DNA of 64,000 nt from Rhodobacteraceae bacterium XHP0102 (GCA_025751475.1 JAOWLD010000001.1:682001-746000), one strand, 5' to 3'. Shown: positions 49,695-59,468, counted from the stretch's first letter. The notes: generated by a model not told the origin, from the letters alone. Made by a program: numbers and translations.

Positions 49695-52508
49695 ATGAGC
49701 GGATTTCACAAAGGGTGCCACCTTCATCTGGTTGATGGCTCGGCCTTTATTTTTCGGGCCTATCATGCGCTGCCGCCGCTCACGCGCAAGTCGGATGGAC
49801 TGCCCATTGGGGCGGTGTCGGGCTTTTGCAATATGCTTTTGAAGATGATTGTCGAGAATGGTGGCTCTGACGGGCCGACCCATGCGGCGGTGGTGTTCGA
49901 CAAAGGCAGCCACACGTTCCGCAACGATCTTTACGATCTCTACAAAGCCAATCGTGATGCCATGCCCGAGGATTTGCGCCCGCAAATGCCGCTGACCCGC
50001 GAGGCCACGCGGGCCTTTAACCTCGCCTGTCTGGAGTTGGAGGGATACGAGGCGGATGACATCATCGCCACCCTTGCGCGACAAGCGCGCGAGGCAGGGG
50101 GGCGCTGCACCATTATCTCATCGGACAAAGACCTGATGCAGCTTGTCGGGGGCGGGGTCGAGATGTTCGATGCGATGAAAAATGCGCGCATTGATGCCGA
50201 AGGTGTTTTTGCAAAATTTGGGGTCGGGCCAGAGCGGGTGATTGATGTGCAATCTTTGGCGGGGGATAGTGTCGACAATATTCCCGGCGCGCCTGGCATC
50301 GGCATCAAAACCGCCGCGCTTTTGATCAATGAATATGGCGATCTGGATACGCTTCTGGCGCGGGCCGAGGAAATCAAACAACCCAAGCGGCGTGAGGCGC
50401 TGATTGAATTTGCCGATCAAATTCGCTTGTCGCGGCAATTGGTGCGTCTCGATGATCACGTGCCGCTTGAGATCAGCCTCGCGGATTTGGAGGTCAAAGA
50501 CCCAGACCCCGAGCCATTGATGCAGTTTTTAGCAGCGATGGAGTTTCGCAGCCTCACCAAACGTGTGGCCGATCATTTGGGGGTCGCGGCCCCCGAAATT
50601 CAGGTGAGCGTAGCCGCCCCTGCGGCCGCTGGTGGTGCGGCCCCTGCCGCGCCAGAATTCCCCGCCTTTGATCACAGCCAGTATGAGACAATCACAACGC
50701 TTGAAGCGCTTACCCCATGGCTCGAGGCGGCGCGGGCGCAAGGGTTCATTGCGATTGATACCGAGACAACCGCCCTAGATGAGATGCGCGCCGAATTGGT
50801 TGGCGTGTCTTTGGCCACCAAGGCGGGGGGCGCCTGTTACATTCCGCTGCAACATCGCGCAGGCGGGGATGATCTCTTTGGCAGCGCCGCATTGGTCGAG
50901 GGGCAAATACCGCTTGCCGCAGCGCTGGATGCATTGCGCCCTGTGTTTGAGGATGAAGCCATCGTCAAAATCGGGCAAAATATGAAATATGACGCGAAAA
51001 TCTTGGCCCGATACGGGATCAAGGTCGCCCCGATTGATGATACGATGTTGATGTCTTATGCGCTGCATGGCGGGTTGCACGGGCATGGGATGGATGCGCT
51101 GTCTGCGCGCTATCTCGATCATGAACCGATCCCGATTAAAACCCTGCTTGGCGGTGGCAAATCCGCCATCACCTTCGATCAGGTTAAAATTGAGGATGCC
51201 ACCCCTTATGCGGCCGAGGATGCCGATATCACGTTGCGCTTGTGGCAGGTGTTCAAGCCCCAGTTGCATCAGGTGCAGGTGACACGGGTTTATGAAACGC
51301 TTGAGCGCCCTCTTGTGCCCGTTCTGGCGCGGATGGAAATGGCGGGGGTCTGTGTTGACTGCGATGTTCTGAGCCGAATGTCCAACGCTTTTGCGCAGAA
51401 AATGGCCGCGCTTGAGGCCGAAGCCCATGATCTGGCGGGCGAGGCGTTCAATCTGGCCAGCCCCAAACAGCTTGGGGAAATTTTGTTCGACAAGATGGGC
51501 CTTGAAGGCGGCAAGAAGGGTAAGACGGGGGCCTATTCCACGGGGGCCGATATTCTGGAGGACTTAGCCGCACAAGGCCATGACTTGCCCGCGCGGCTGT
51601 TGGATTGGCGCCAGATTGCCAAGCTGAAATCGACCTATACCGATGCGTTGCAAGATCACATCAACCCTGAAACGGGGCGGGTGCATACATCCTATGTGAT
51701 TGCAGGCGCGAATACGGGGCGTCTGGCCTCAAGCGATCCGAATTTGCAGAATATTCCTATCCGCAGCGAAGAAGGCCGCCGCATCCGCGAGGCCTTTGTT
51801 GCCCCAGAGGGGCGCGTGTTGGTCAGTCTGGATTATAGCCAAATTGAGTTGCGCATTCTGGCCGAGATTGCAGGGATTGATGCGTTGAAACAGGCCTTCC
51901 GCGAGGGGCAGGATATTCACGCCGCGACCGCATCGGAGATGTTCGGGATACCGCTGGATCAAATGACCTCGGATATTCGCCGTCAGGCCAAGGCGATCAA
52001 TTTTGGTGTGATTTATGGCATTTCTGGCTTTGGGCTTGCGCGCAATTTGCGTATTCCGCGGGCCGAGGCCCAAGGCTTTATCGACCGTTATTTTGAGCGC
52101 TTCCCAGGTATTCGCGATTACATGACCGCGACCAAGGAATTCGCCAAATCGCACCGCTATGTGCAGACCTTGTTTGGCCGTAAAATTCATACGCCCGATA
52201 TCGAGGCGAAAGGCCCCGCTGCGGGCTTTGCGCAGCGCGCCGCCATCAATGCGCCCATCCAAGGCACGGCGGCCGATATCATCCGCCGCGCAATGATCCG
52301 CATGGATCAGGCCATCGCGGATATTCCTGCAACCATGCTCTTGCAGGTGCATGATGAATTGGTCTTTGAGGTGGATGAGGATGCGGTGGATGCCCTGATT
52401 GCCTGCGCCCGTGATGTTATGGAAAGCGCGGCAAGCCCCGTTTTGCATCTGTCTGTGCCTTTGGTCGTGGATGCAGGGCAGGGTAAGAATTGGGCCGAGG
52501 CGCATTGA
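49695..52508 (+). CDS. polA: DNA polymerase I
   Basis: A 937-residue repair polymerase with three domains: 5'-3' exonuclease (about 1-300; LVDGSAFIFRAYHA, EGYEADDIIATLA, SSDKDLMQL, GVGPERVIDVQSLAGDSVDN), an intact 3'-5' proofreading domain (about 340-530; AIDTETTALDEM, with further acids at IGQNMKYD and YAAEDADITL), and the polymerase (motif A SLDYSQIELR, motif B RRQAKAINFGVIYG, motif C LLQVHDELVFEV). All catalytic residues are present. Length is typical. The pseudouridine synthase gene starts within its last codons. Confidence 0.97.
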   Translation: MSGFHKGCHLHLVDGSAFIFRAYHALPPLTRKSDGLPIGAVSGFCNMLLKMIVENGGSDGPTHAAVVFDKGSHTFRNDLYDLYKANRDAMPEDLRPQMPLTREATRAFNLACLELEGYEADDIIATLARQAREAGGRCTIISSDKDLMQLVGGGVEMFDAMKNARIDAEGVFAKFGVGPERVIDVQSLAGDSVDNIPGAPGIGIKTAALLINEYGDLDTLLARAEEIKQPKRREALIEFADQIRLSRQLVRLDDHVPLEISLADLEVKDPDPEPLMQFLAAMEFRSLTKRVADHLGVAAPEIQVSVAAPAAAGGAAPAAPEFPAFDHSQYETITTLEALTPWLEAARAQGFIAIDTETTALDEMRAELVGVSLATKAGGACYIPLQHRAGGDDLFGSAALVEGQIPLAAALDALRPVFEDEAIVKIGQNMKYDAKILARYGIKVAPIDDTMLMSYALHGGLHGHGMDALSARYLDHEPIPIKTLLGGGKSAITFDQVKIEDATPYAAEDADITLRLWQVFKPQLHQVQVTRVYETLERPLVPVLARMEMAGVCVDCDVLSRMSNAFAQKMAALEAEAHDLAGEAFNLASPKQLGEILFDKMGLEGGKKGKTGAYSTGADILEDLAAQGHDLPARLLDWRQIAKLKSTYTDALQDHINPETGRVHTSYVIAGANTGRLASSDPNLQNIPIRSEEGRRIREAFVAPEGRVLVSLDYSQIELRILAEIAGIDALKQAFREGQDIHAATASEMFGIPLDQMTSDIRRQAKAINFGVIYGISGFGLARNLRIPRAEAQGFIDRYFERFPGIRDYMTATKEFAKSHRYVQTLFGRKIHTPDIEAKGPAAGFAQRAAINAPIQGTAADIIRRAMIRMDQAIADIPATMLLQVHDELVFEVDEDAVDALIACARDVMESAASPVLHLSVPLVVDAGQGKNWAEAH

Positions 52509-53101
52509 GGGCGCGCGGAAATCGGCCGCGCCCTCGCAAGACGCGAGAAGGGCCAAGACGGCTTGTGGCCTTTAACAAGCCGATGGATGTCTTGAGCCAG
52601 TTTTCCCCTGATGGGCATTGGCGGGGGCTTTCGGATTATTTGGATCTGCCTGGCCTTTATCCTGCAGGGCGGTTGGATCGTGACAGCGAGGGGCTGCTGC
52701 TGCTGACCAATGATGGCCGCTTGCAGGCGCAGATCACAAGCCCTGCCGCCAAATTGCCGAAGACCTATTATGCGATGGTTGAGGGTGCGCCGAATGATGC
52801 GGCCTTGGTCGCGTTGCGCGCAGGTGTCACATTAAAAGATGGGCCAACACGCCCCGCCAAGGTGGCGCAGGTGGATGCGCCTGACTGGCTATGGCCGCGT
52901 GTGCCGCCTGTGCGCTATCGCCAATCTGTGCCCGACCATTGGCTGCGCCTCACCATTACCGAAGGACGCAACCGCCAAGTGCGGCGGATGTGCGCCCATG
53001 TGGGTCTGCCCGTTTTACGGCTTGTGCGGTGGCAAATCGGGGATTGGATTTTGGGCGACTTGCCCCCCGCCGCATGGCGCCAGATTGAATTGCCCAAATA
53101 A
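52505..53101 (+). CDS. RsuA/RluE-family pseudouridine synthase
   Basis: A 198-residue RNA pseudouridine synthase: LVAFNKPMDVLSQFS, the catalytic-Asp motif GRLDRDSEGLLLLTNDG (near residue 63), LPKTYYAMVEG and LTITEGRNRQVRRMCAHVGLPVLRL. Lacking an N-terminal S4 domain, it fits RluE, which modifies U2457 of 23S rRNA. The start is not clear: TTG at 52505 overlaps the polA stop and has GAGG five bases upstream; a TTG at 52490 is also in frame. Confidence 0.88.
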   Translation: MRARGNRPRPRKTREGPRRLVAFNKPMDVLSQFSPDGHWRGLSDYLDLPGLYPAGRLDRDSEGLLLLTNDGRLQAQITSPAAKLPKTYYAMVEGAPNDAALVALRAGVTLKDGPTRPAKVAQVDAPDWLWPRVPPVRYRQSVPDHWLRLTITEGRNRQVRRMCAHVGLPVLRLVRWQIGDWILGDLPPAAWRQIELPK

Positions 53102-53102
53102 A

Positions 53103-53135
53103 AAGGCGCGCAAGGGTTTCCCCCTGCGCGTCCTT
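53103..53135. terminator. Probable terminator between convergent rluE-like and pdhC genes
   Basis: Imperfect stem AAGGCGCGCAAGGG against CCCTGCGCGTCCTT with two single-base bulges and a small loop. It is the only hairpin in the 53-bp gap; flanking A-rich bases (AAATAAAA) would give a U-tract only on the minus strand. Confidence 0.5.
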
Positions 53136-53154
53136 ATCCGAATGTCGCGGGCTG

Positions 53155-54441
53155 TTAGGCCAGCATCGCCATTGGGTTTTCCAGATTGCGCACGATCGAG
53201 GCCAGTAATTCTGCCCCAAGTGCGCCATCAATCGCGCGGTGATCCACGGAGAGGGTGACCGACATCACAGTCGCCACTTGCACCGCGCCATCTTCGTTCA
53301 CCACGGGCTTTTTCACCCCTGCACCAACCGCCAAGATGGCGCCATGGGGCGGGTTGATAACGGCATCGAAATTATCGACCCCAAACATCCCCAAATTGGA
53401 GATTGCGAAACTGCCGCCCTGATATTCATGCGGGGCGAGCTTTTTCGATCGCGCGCGTGCCGCCAGATCCTTCATCTCGGTCGATAAGCGTGACAGGGAT
53501 TTTTGATCCGCATCTTTCAAGACAGGCGTGAACAGCCCGCCTTCAATCGCCACGGCCACCGCAACATCGGACGGTTTCAGCTTTAGGATACGATCCCCTG
53601 CCCAAACTGCATTGGCATCTGGCACTTCCTGTAGGGCAAGGGCGCAGGCCTTGATGATGAAATCATTGACCGAAAGCTTGACATCGCGCGCCGCCAATTG
53701 CGCGTTCAGCTGGCCGCGGAACGCAAGAAGATTGTCGATCCGAATATCGCGGCGCAGATAGAAATGCGGGATGGTTTGCTTGGCTTCGGTCAGGCGGGCG
53801 GCAACCGTTTTGCGCATCCCGTCCAAGGCCACTTCTTCATAATCGCGGCCTTCGTAGATTTTCTTGATTTGATCTGCACCTGGTGAGGCGGGCAGAGCGG
53901 GGGCGCTTTGCGCAGGTGCCGCTGTCGCCGCAGGGGATGATGCAGCAGGGGCCGCGCCGCTTTCGACATCCGCCTTCACGATCCGCCCATGGGGGCCTGT
54001 GCCCTTAATTTGGGTCAGGTCGAGGCCTTTTTCCGCCGCGATCCGCCGCGCAAGCGGTGAGGCAAAAACGCGGGCGCCATCTGCCTTAGGGGCCGCAGGT
54101 GCAGGGGTTGCGGCGGTGGCGATAGGGGCCTGTTCAGCCACGGGTGCAGGGGCCGTGGGGGCGGGTGCCGCCGCGGCGGGGGCCGCGCTCATATCTTCGC
54201 CCGCTTCGCCGATGAGGGCGATGGCCGTGTTGACCTTCACCCCTTCGGTGCCCTCAGGCACAAGGATTTTGCCAATCACGCCCTCATCCACGGCCTCGAA
54301 TTCCATCGTGGCTTTATCGGTTTCGATCTCGGCCAACAGGTCGCCCGCTTGCACGGTGTCACCTTCCTTGACCAACCATTTCGCCAATGTGCCCTCTTCC
54401 ATAGTGGGCGACAGGGCGGGCATTAGAATTTCGGTTGCCAT
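53155..54441 (-). CDS. pdhC: Pyruvate dehydrogenase complex E2, dihydrolipoamide acetyltransferase
   Basis: Transfers acetyl from lipoyl to CoA. A 428-residue protein with one N-terminal lipoyl domain (lipoylated Lys in [13 protein letters not shown]), an Ala/Pro linker, a peripheral-subunit-binding domain ([20 protein letters not shown], about 125-160), a second linker and the catalytic domain ending in [14 protein letters not shown] with the active His and Asp. It follows pdhB by 13 bases. The first 90 residues are almost identical to the lipoyl domain of PdhB. Confidence 0.96.
   Translation of the reverse strand: MATEILMPALSPTMEEGTLAKWLVKEGDTVQAGDLLAEIETDKATMEFEAVDEGVIGKILVPEGTEGVKVNTAIALIGEAGEDMSAAPAAAAPAPTAPAPVAEQAPIATAATPAPAAPKADGARVFASPLARRIAAEKGLDLTQIKGTGPHGRIVKADVESGAAPAASSPAATAAPAQSAPALPASPGADQIKKIYEGRDYEEVALDGMRKTVAARLTEAKQTIPHFYLRRDIRIDNLLAFRGQLNAQLAARDVKLSVNDFIIKACALALQEVPDANAVWAGDRILKLKPSDVAVAVAIEGGLFTPVLKDADQKSLSRLSTEMKDLAARARSKKLAPHEYQGGSFAISNLGMFGVDNFDAVINPPHGAILAVGAGVKKPVVNEDGAVQVATVMSVTLSVDHRAIDGALGAELLASIVRNLENPMAMLA
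54186..54441 (-). repeat. Lipoyl-domain coding repeat, copy in pdhC
   Basis: The first 85 codons or so of pdhC closely match the first codons of pdhB (55564-55819). Most differences are synonymous; protein differences visible are LLA/ILA, LVP/LIP and GEA/GDA. Confidence 0.8.
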
Positions 54442-54454
54442 AATCAGCCCCTCC

Positions 54455-55819
54455 TTAGCGATAGGTTACGGATTTGACCGCTGCGACCACCTCATCGGTG
54501 GTGACAAGGGCCAGTTTCTCAAGGTTCGCCGCATAGGGCATTGGCACATCTTTGCCCGTGCAATTGATCACAGGCGCATCGAGATAATCAAAGGCGTTCT
54601 GCATCAGATAGGCTGAGATGTGATTGCCGATGGAGGCCACGGGGAAGCCTTCTTCGATGGTCACGCAGCGGTTGGTTTTTTGAACAGAGGCCAAAACCGT
54701 GCCGTAATCCAAGGGGCGCAGCGTGCGCAGGTCGATCACCTCGGCAGATATGCCTTCGGCGGCCAAACGGTCTGCTGCTTCCATCGCATATGTCATGCCG
54801 ATCCCGAAGGACACAAGGGTCACATCATCCCCTGCGCGCGCGATTTTTGCCTTGCCAAAAGGAATGGTGAAATCGGGCAGGTCGGGCACCTCGAACGTCT
54901 TGCCATAGAGTATTTCATTCTCAAGGAAGATCACGGGGTTTGCATCTCGGATGGCCTGTTTCAAAAGGCCCTTGGCATCTGCGGCCGTATAGGGCTGCAC
55001 CACCTTTAGGCCTGGAATATGCGCATACCATGCGGCGTAATCTTGGCTGTGCTGTGCGCCCACGCGGGCAGCGGCCCCATTGGGGCCACGGAACACGATG
55101 GGGCAGCCCATCTGACCGCCTGACATATAGAGCGTCTTTGCCGCCGAGTTGATGATCTGGTCAATCGCCTGCATGGCAAAGTTGAAGGTCATGAATTCCA
55201 CAATCGGGTTCAGACCGCCAAAGGCCGCACCAACCGCGATCCCTGCGAAACCATGCTCGGTGATGGGGGTGTCGATCACGCGTTTTGCGCCAAACTCGTC
55301 CAACAACCCTTGGCTGATCTTATAGGCGCCTTGATATTCGCCGACCTCTTCACCCATCAAGAAGACGTTGTCATTGCCGCGCATTTCTTCGGCCATGGCA
55401 TCGCGCAAGGCTTCGCGCACGGTCTGGGTTTTCATGGGCGTGCCTTCGGGCCAGTCGGGGCTGTGATCGGCCACGGGCGCCGCAGGGGCCGCTGCCACAG
55501 GCGCGGCAGGGGCCGCTTCTGCCACGGGGGCAATAGGGGCAGGGGCCGCTGCCGTGGGGGCCGCGCTCATATCTTCGCCCGCGTCCCCGATGAGGGCGAT
55601 GGCGGTGTTCACCTTCACCCCTTCGGTGCCTTCGGGGATCAGGATTTTGCCGATCACCCCTTCATCGACCGCTTCGAATTCCATCGTGGCCTTGTCGGTT
55701 TCGATCTCGGCCAGAATATCGCCCGCTTGCACGGTGTCGCCTTCCTTGACCAGCCATTTGGCCAAAGTGCCTTCTTCCATGGTTGGCGAAAGGGCGGGCA
55801 TCAAAATTTCGGTTGCCAT
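54455..55819 (-). CDS. pdhB: Pyruvate dehydrogenase E1 beta subunit with N-terminal lipoyl domain
   Basis: A 454-residue protein. Residues 1-80 form a lipoyl domain with the lipoylation site ETDKATMEF; an Ala/Pro-rich linker of about 45 residues follows; the rest is the transketolase-like E1 beta ([55 protein letters not shown]). Together with PdhA it decarboxylates pyruvate. A lipoyl domain on E1 beta is known in several alphaproteobacteria and may add swinging arms to the complex. Lies between pdhA and pdhC. Confidence 0.96.
   Translation of the reverse strand: MATEILMPALSPTMEEGTLAKWLVKEGDTVQAGDILAEIETDKATMEFEAVDEGVIGKILIPEGTEGVKVNTAIALIGDAGEDMSAAPTAAAPAPIAPVAEAAPAAPVAAAPAAPVADHSPDWPEGTPMKTQTVREALRDAMAEEMRGNDNVFLMGEEVGEYQGAYKISQGLLDEFGAKRVIDTPITEHGFAGIAVGAAFGGLNPIVEFMTFNFAMQAIDQIINSAAKTLYMSGGQMGCPIVFRGPNGAAARVGAQHSQDYAAWYAHIPGLKVVQPYTAADAKGLLKQAIRDANPVIFLENEILYGKTFEVPDLPDFTIPFGKAKIARAGDDVTLVSFGIGMTYAMEAADRLAAEGISAEVIDLRTLRPLDYGTVLASVQKTNRCVTIEEGFPVASIGNHISAYLMQNAFDYLDAPVINCTGKDVPMPYAANLEKLALVTTDEVVAAVKSVTYR
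55564..55819 (-). repeat. Lipoyl-domain coding repeat, copy in pdhB
   Basis: Direct-repeat partner of 54186-54441. High nucleotide identity along the whole domain suggests ongoing gene conversion or a fairly recent copy. Confidence 0.8.
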
Positions 55820-55840
55820 TGGTTTATCCTCTCCTTCCGC

Positions 55841-56860
55841 TCACGCGTCCGCGTAAATATCTGTCCACAATTCGTCCAAAGGCGGCTCGGGGCTTTCTTT
55901 GGAGAATTCGGCGGCCTCATTCACGATGTCTTTGATTTCTTTATCAATCGCCTTGAGGTCTTCCTCGGAGGCGTGACCGCCTGTCAGCAACAATTGGCGC
56001 ACGTGCTCAATCGCGTCACGCTTTTCGCGCATTTCCTGCACTTCTTCGCGGGTGCGATATTTCGCGGGGTCGGACATGGAATGCCCGCGATAGCGATAGG
56101 TTTTGACCTCGAGGATATAGGGGCCATTGCCCGCGCGGCAGTGGGCAACGGCACGTTGGCCCGCGTCTTTCACGGCCAACACATCCATCCCGTCCACCTC
56201 CTCGCCTTCGATGCCATAGGCCGCGCCGCGTTCCCAAAGGCTGGGTGATTTGGTGGAACGCTGCACCGAGGTGCCCATGGCGTATTGATTGTTCTCGATG
56301 ACAAAAATGACGGGCAGTGACCACAGCTCGGCCATGTTGTAGGTCTCGTAGACCTGACCTTGGTTGGCCGCGCCATCGCCAAAATAGGTGAAGGTCACGC
56401 GATCATTGCCACGGTATTTGTCTGAGAAGGCCAGACCTGCACCCAATGGCACCTGCGCACCCACGATACCATGGCCGCCGTAGAAATGCTTCTCTTTCGA
56501 GAACATATGCATCGAGCCGCCCTTGCCCTTGGAATAGCCCCCGATGCGTCCCGTCAATTCGGCCATGACGCCTTTAGCATCCATCCCGCAGGCCAACATA
56601 TGGCCATGGTCGCGATAGGAGGTGATCCGCTTGTCGCCTTCGCTGGCCGCGGCCTCAAGGCCGACAACAACCGCCTCTTGCCCGATATAGAGATGGCAAA
56701 AGCCACCGATCAAACCCATGCCGTAGAGCTGACCCGCTTTTTCTTCGAATCTGCGGATCAGCAACATTTCACGGTAGAATTTTTTCAATTCATCGGGTGA
56801 AACATTTGATTTCGCGTTGGTTTTTCCGCCTGCGGCGGGGGTCGATCGTTTCGCGGCCAT
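55841..56860 (-). CDS. pdhA: Pyruvate dehydrogenase E1 alpha subunit
   Basis: A 339-residue thiamine-diphosphate subunit: EKAGQLYGMGLIGGFCHLY, SYRDHGHMLACG, the TPP/Mg motif GDGAANQGQVYETYNMA...VIENN, and the phosphorylation-loop region YRYRGHSMSDPAKYR. The ATG at 56860 has GGGAGGG nine bases upstream; a start six codons earlier has none. First gene of pdhABC, with a 28-bp palindrome about 23 bases upstream of its start codon. Confidence 0.96.
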   Translation of the reverse strand: MAAKRSTPAAGGKTNAKSNVSPDELKKFYREMLLIRRFEEKAGQLYGMGLIGGFCHLYIGQEAVVVGLEAAASEGDKRITSYRDHGHMLACGMDAKGVMAELTGRIGGYSKGKGGSMHMFSKEKHFYGGHGIVGAQVPLGAGLAFSDKYRGNDRVTFTYFGDGAANQGQVYETYNMAELWSLPVIFVIENNQYAMGTSVQRSTKSPSLWERGAAYGIEGEEVDGMDVLAVKDAGQRAVAHCRAGNGPYILEVKTYRYRGHSMSDPAKYRTREEVQEMREKRDAIEHVRQLLLTGGHASEEDLKAIDKEIKDIVNEAAEFSKESPEPPLDELWTDIYADA

Positions 56861-56882
56861 ATCCTTGGGCCCTCCCATTCGT

Positions 56883-56910
56883 AAGAATAGTTTAACGTTG
56901 AACTATTCTT
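56883..56910. promoter_or_regulatory. 28-bp near-perfect palindrome upstream of pdhA (probable operator)
   Basis: Ten-base arms AAGAATAGTT (56883-56892) and AACTATTCTT (56901-56910) flank T-AACGTT-G, whose centre is itself palindromic, so only one base pair is mismatched in 28. It overlaps the predicted pdhA promoter. It is unlike GC-rich terminators and no T-run follows. Confidence 0.75.
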
Positions 56911-56918
56911 TATCACAA
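56889..56918 (-). promoter_or_regulatory. Predicted pdhA promoter
   Basis: On the minus strand TTGTGA (56913-56918), 18 bases, then TAAACT (56889-56894). The palindrome covers the -10 and most of the spacer, so a protein bound there would block RNA polymerase. Confidence 0.4.
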
Positions 56919-56969
56919 AAGGTGGGGGCAAGGGTAGGGGTGTTTTCGATGTGCCACATTGCGCCGTGA

Positions 56970-57794
56970 TTACAGCCGTTCTGCGTGCCAGCGTATATGG
57001 TCCTCGATCACGGAGGCCACAAAGAAATAGCTGTGATCATAGCCTTCATGCATCCGCATCACATGGGGCTGTGCGCGGGAAGTCATGGCTTGGGCCAAAC
57101 TGGCAGGGCGCAGCAGCTCAAGGAATTGATCCGCGCCCCCTTGGTCAATCAAGATGTCACTGGGATACCCGTTCGCGGCCATCAACAGGCTGGCATCATG
57201 CGCGGCCCATTGGCCCTGATCTGGCCCCAAATAGGCGGTGAGTTGCTTTTTGCCCCAATCTGATTGGGTGGGGTTGGCAATTGGCGCCAGCGCGGACAGG
57301 CTTTTGAACCGATCAGGATAGGTCATGGCAAGGGTCAGCGCCCCATGCCCGCCCATTGAATGGCCTGTGATGCCCGCGCGGGTGCCGTCAATCGGGAATT
57401 CCGCATCAATCAAGGCAGGCAATTCTTCTGCGATGTAATCCCACATCTTAAAATGTGCGGCCCAAGGGGCCTCGGTCGCATTGACATAGAACCCCGCACC
57501 TTGGCCCAGATCATAGGCCGCGTCATTGGCGACAGCTTCGCCACGGGGACTGGTGTCAGGAAAGACCACGGCAATGCCATATTCCGCCGCCCATCCTTGG
57601 GCGCCTGCTTTGGTCATGGCGTTCTCATGGGTGCAGGTCAGGCCTGACAGATAATACACCACGGGCACAGGTCCGTCCTCGGCCTGTGGGGGCAGATAGA
57701 CCGCAAAGGTCATCTCGCATTTGCACGCATCAGACAGGTGTTTGGCGACAATTTGCGTGCCGCCAAAGGCGCGATTTTCGCTGATCACCTGCAT
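56970..57794 (-). CDS. fghA: S-formylglutathione hydrolase
   Basis: Hydrolyses S-formylglutathione to formate and glutathione, the second step of formaldehyde detoxification. A 274-residue esterase-D-type alpha/beta hydrolase: VYYLSGLTCTHENAMTKAG, nucleophile Ser in ITGHSMGGHGALTLAM, and catalytic His in MHEGYDHSYFFVASVIEDH. Its start overlaps the stop of the upstream dehydrogenase by one base, so the two are translated together. Confidence 0.95.
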   Translation of the reverse strand: MQVISENRAFGGTQIVAKHLSDACKCEMTFAVYLPPQAEDGPVPVVYYLSGLTCTHENAMTKAGAQGWAAEYGIAVVFPDTSPRGEAVANDAAYDLGQGAGFYVNATEAPWAAHFKMWDYIAEELPALIDAEFPIDGTRAGITGHSMGGHGALTLAMTYPDRFKSLSALAPIANPTQSDWGKKQLTAYLGPDQGQWAAHDASLLMAANGYPSDILIDQGGADQFLELLRPASLAQAMTSRAQPHVMRMHEGYDHSYFFVASVIEDHIRWHAERL

Positions 57795-58921
57795 CAGAAT
57801 TCCACCACGGCGCGGATGGATTTGCCCGCGTGCATCAGATCAAACCCTTCGTTGATCTGTTCCAACGTCAATTTATGGGTGATCATCGGATCAATTTCGA
57901 TTTTACCATCCATATACCAATCCACGAATTTAGGCACATCTGTGCGCCCTTTCGCGCCGCCAAAGGCGGTGCCTTTCCAAACCCGCCCCGTCACAAGTTG
58001 GAAGGGCCGTGTGCTGATCTCGGCCCCTGCGGGGGCGACACCGATGATGACCGACACGCCCCAACCGCGGTGACTGCATTCCAAGGCATCGCGCATCACT
58101 TTGACATTGCCCGTGGCGTCAAAGGAATAATCCACGCCGCCGATCTGGTCATCGCCGCGCTTGGTCAAATTGACGATCTCCTGCACGACATTGTCGACCT
58201 TGGAGGGGTTCACAAAATGGGTCATGCCGAATTTGCGCGCCATCTCCGCCTTGCTGTCGTTGAGATCAACGCCAATGATCATATCCGCGCCCGCCATGCG
58301 CAAACCTTGGATCACGTTCAGGCCAATGCCACCAAGGCCAAAGACGGCGGCGGTCGATCCGATCTCGACCCCTGCGGTGTTGATCACCGCGCCGATGCCC
58401 GTGGTCACGCCGCATCCAATGTAGCAGATTTTGTCAAACGGCGCGTCATCGCGCACTTTGGCCAAGGCAATCTCGGGCAGCACTGTGTGATTGGCGAAGG
58501 TTGAGCAGCCCATGTAATGGTAAATCGGCGTGCCATCGAGCATGGAGAAGCGCGTGGTGCCATCGGGCATCAGCCCTTGACCTTGGGTGTTGCGAATGGC
58601 GGTGCACAGGTTGGTCTTGCCCGAACGGCAGGAGGCGCATTGCCGACATTCAGGCGTGTAAAGGGGGATCACGTGATCACCTGGTTTCAGGGTGGTCACC
58701 CCTTCGCCCACCTCAACCACGATGCCCGCGCCTTCATGGCCCAAAATAGCAGGGAAAATCCCCTCGGGGTCTGCGCCTGAGCGGGTAAATTCATCCGTAT
58801 GACAAATGCCTGTGGCCTTGATCTCGACCAAGACCTCGCCCGCTTTCGGGCCGTCCAATTCGACCTCCATCACGGTCAATGGTTCGCCCGCTTTCAAGGC
58901 AACGGCGGCTTTGGTGCGCAT
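57794..58921 (-). CDS. adhI: S-(hydroxymethyl)glutathione dehydrogenase (class III alcohol dehydrogenase)
   Basis: Oxidises the formaldehyde-glutathione adduct with NAD+. A 375-residue zinc-dependent medium-chain dehydrogenase: catalytic zinc site in TGICHTDEF and GHEGAGIV, structural zinc cysteines in [15 protein letters not shown], and the nucleotide-binding [14 protein letters not shown]. Class III features (long form, about 370 residues, [16 protein letters not shown]) fit the family. Coupled to fghA. Roseobacters use this route for formaldehyde from methylated compounds. The start has AAGGGG upstream. Confidence 0.95.
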   Translation of the reverse strand: MRTKAAVALKAGEPLTVMEVELDGPKAGEVLVEIKATGICHTDEFTRSGADPEGIFPAILGHEGAGIVVEVGEGVTTLKPGDHVIPLYTPECRQCASCRSGKTNLCTAIRNTQGQGLMPDGTTRFSMLDGTPIYHYMGCSTFANHTVLPEIALAKVRDDAPFDKICYIGCGVTTGIGAVINTAGVEIGSTAAVFGLGGIGLNVIQGLRMAGADMIIGVDLNDSKAEMARKFGMTHFVNPSKVDNVVQEIVNLTKRGDDQIGGVDYSFDATGNVKVMRDALECSHRGWGVSVIIGVAPAGAEISTRPFQLVTGRVWKGTAFGGAKGRTDVPKFVDWYMDGKIEIDPMITHKLTLEQINEGFDLMHAGKSIRAVVEF

Positions 58922-58964
58922 GATGATCCCCTTCTCAATCCGTATTTCTACCTAGTGTTAGGAA

Positions 58965-58981
58965 GCCCGACCACTTCGGGC
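58965..58981 (-). terminator. Possible weak terminator after ftsB
   Basis: Six-base stem GCCCGA/TCGGGC with a five-base loop lies 37 bases past the ftsB stop and before the dehydrogenase gene. On the minus strand only TTCCT follows, so termination would be partial. Confidence 0.35.
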
Positions 58982-59017
58982 AAGGCAGAATGCGGCATAT
59001 TGAAGGTATTTTGCGCG

Positions 59018-59317
59018 TCAGCGCAGCACGATCTCATCGCTGCGCAAATAGCCCAAGATCTCGCGCGCCTGTTCGTCCAACAGATCAAGGTCGAGGAAAT
59101 CATCCGACATCCGCCGCGTCAGCGTCTCAAGATGCTGCGTTTCCGCTTGCAATTGCGCCAATTCAAGGCGCAGTTCTTCGGCCTCCGCCTCAACTTGGAT
59201 GCGTTGAAACAGGCCCGAGTCCCCTTGGATGGCGGACAGCCCGAAATACCCGCCGACCAAGATCAGCGTGATATGCAACACCGCCCCCGCGAGCGACAAT
59301 TTACGGGCCTTGGACAT
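59018..59317 (-). CDS. ftsB: Septum formation initiator (FtsB/DivIC)
   Basis: A 99-residue bitopic cell-division protein: short cytoplasmic N-terminus, one membrane helix (about residues 10-30), then a periplasmic coiled coil (VEAEAEELRLELAQLQAE) and a C-terminal segment LDEQAREILGYLRSDEIVL, where the ARE.LGY pattern is typical of FtsB in this group. FtsB bridges FtsQ and FtsL in the divisome. Starts at 59335 or 59338 are also in frame; 59317 gives the usual short N-terminus. Confidence 0.9.
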   Translation of the reverse strand: MSKARKLSLAGAVLHITLILVGGYFGLSAIQGDSGLFQRIQVEAEAEELRLELAQLQAETQHLETLTRRMSDDFLDLDLLDEQAREILGYLRSDEIVLR

Positions 59318-59468
59318 TGTTCTTCTCTGCCTCATCAATTCGGCATTCTATGAAACGTGCCGATATTGTGCGGGCAGATTCGCACATTCGAATCGAAAAG
59401 GGAATCCCCCTGATTCGATTTATTTTTCTTTTTGAGTCAGCGCCTTACATGGCGCAATATATGGGGCA

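Noticed and set aside
55253-56248. Long open frame (331 codons) on the plus strand
   Set aside because: It is antisense to pdhB and pdhA, which have full family signatures; composition is rich in Gly, His and Phe as expected for an antisense shadow of a GC-rich gene.
59440-59455. GCGCC-TTACAT-GGCGC hairpin after pgk
   Set aside because: On the minus strand it is followed by TGACTCAAAAAG rather than T residues, so it is not a convincing pgk terminator.
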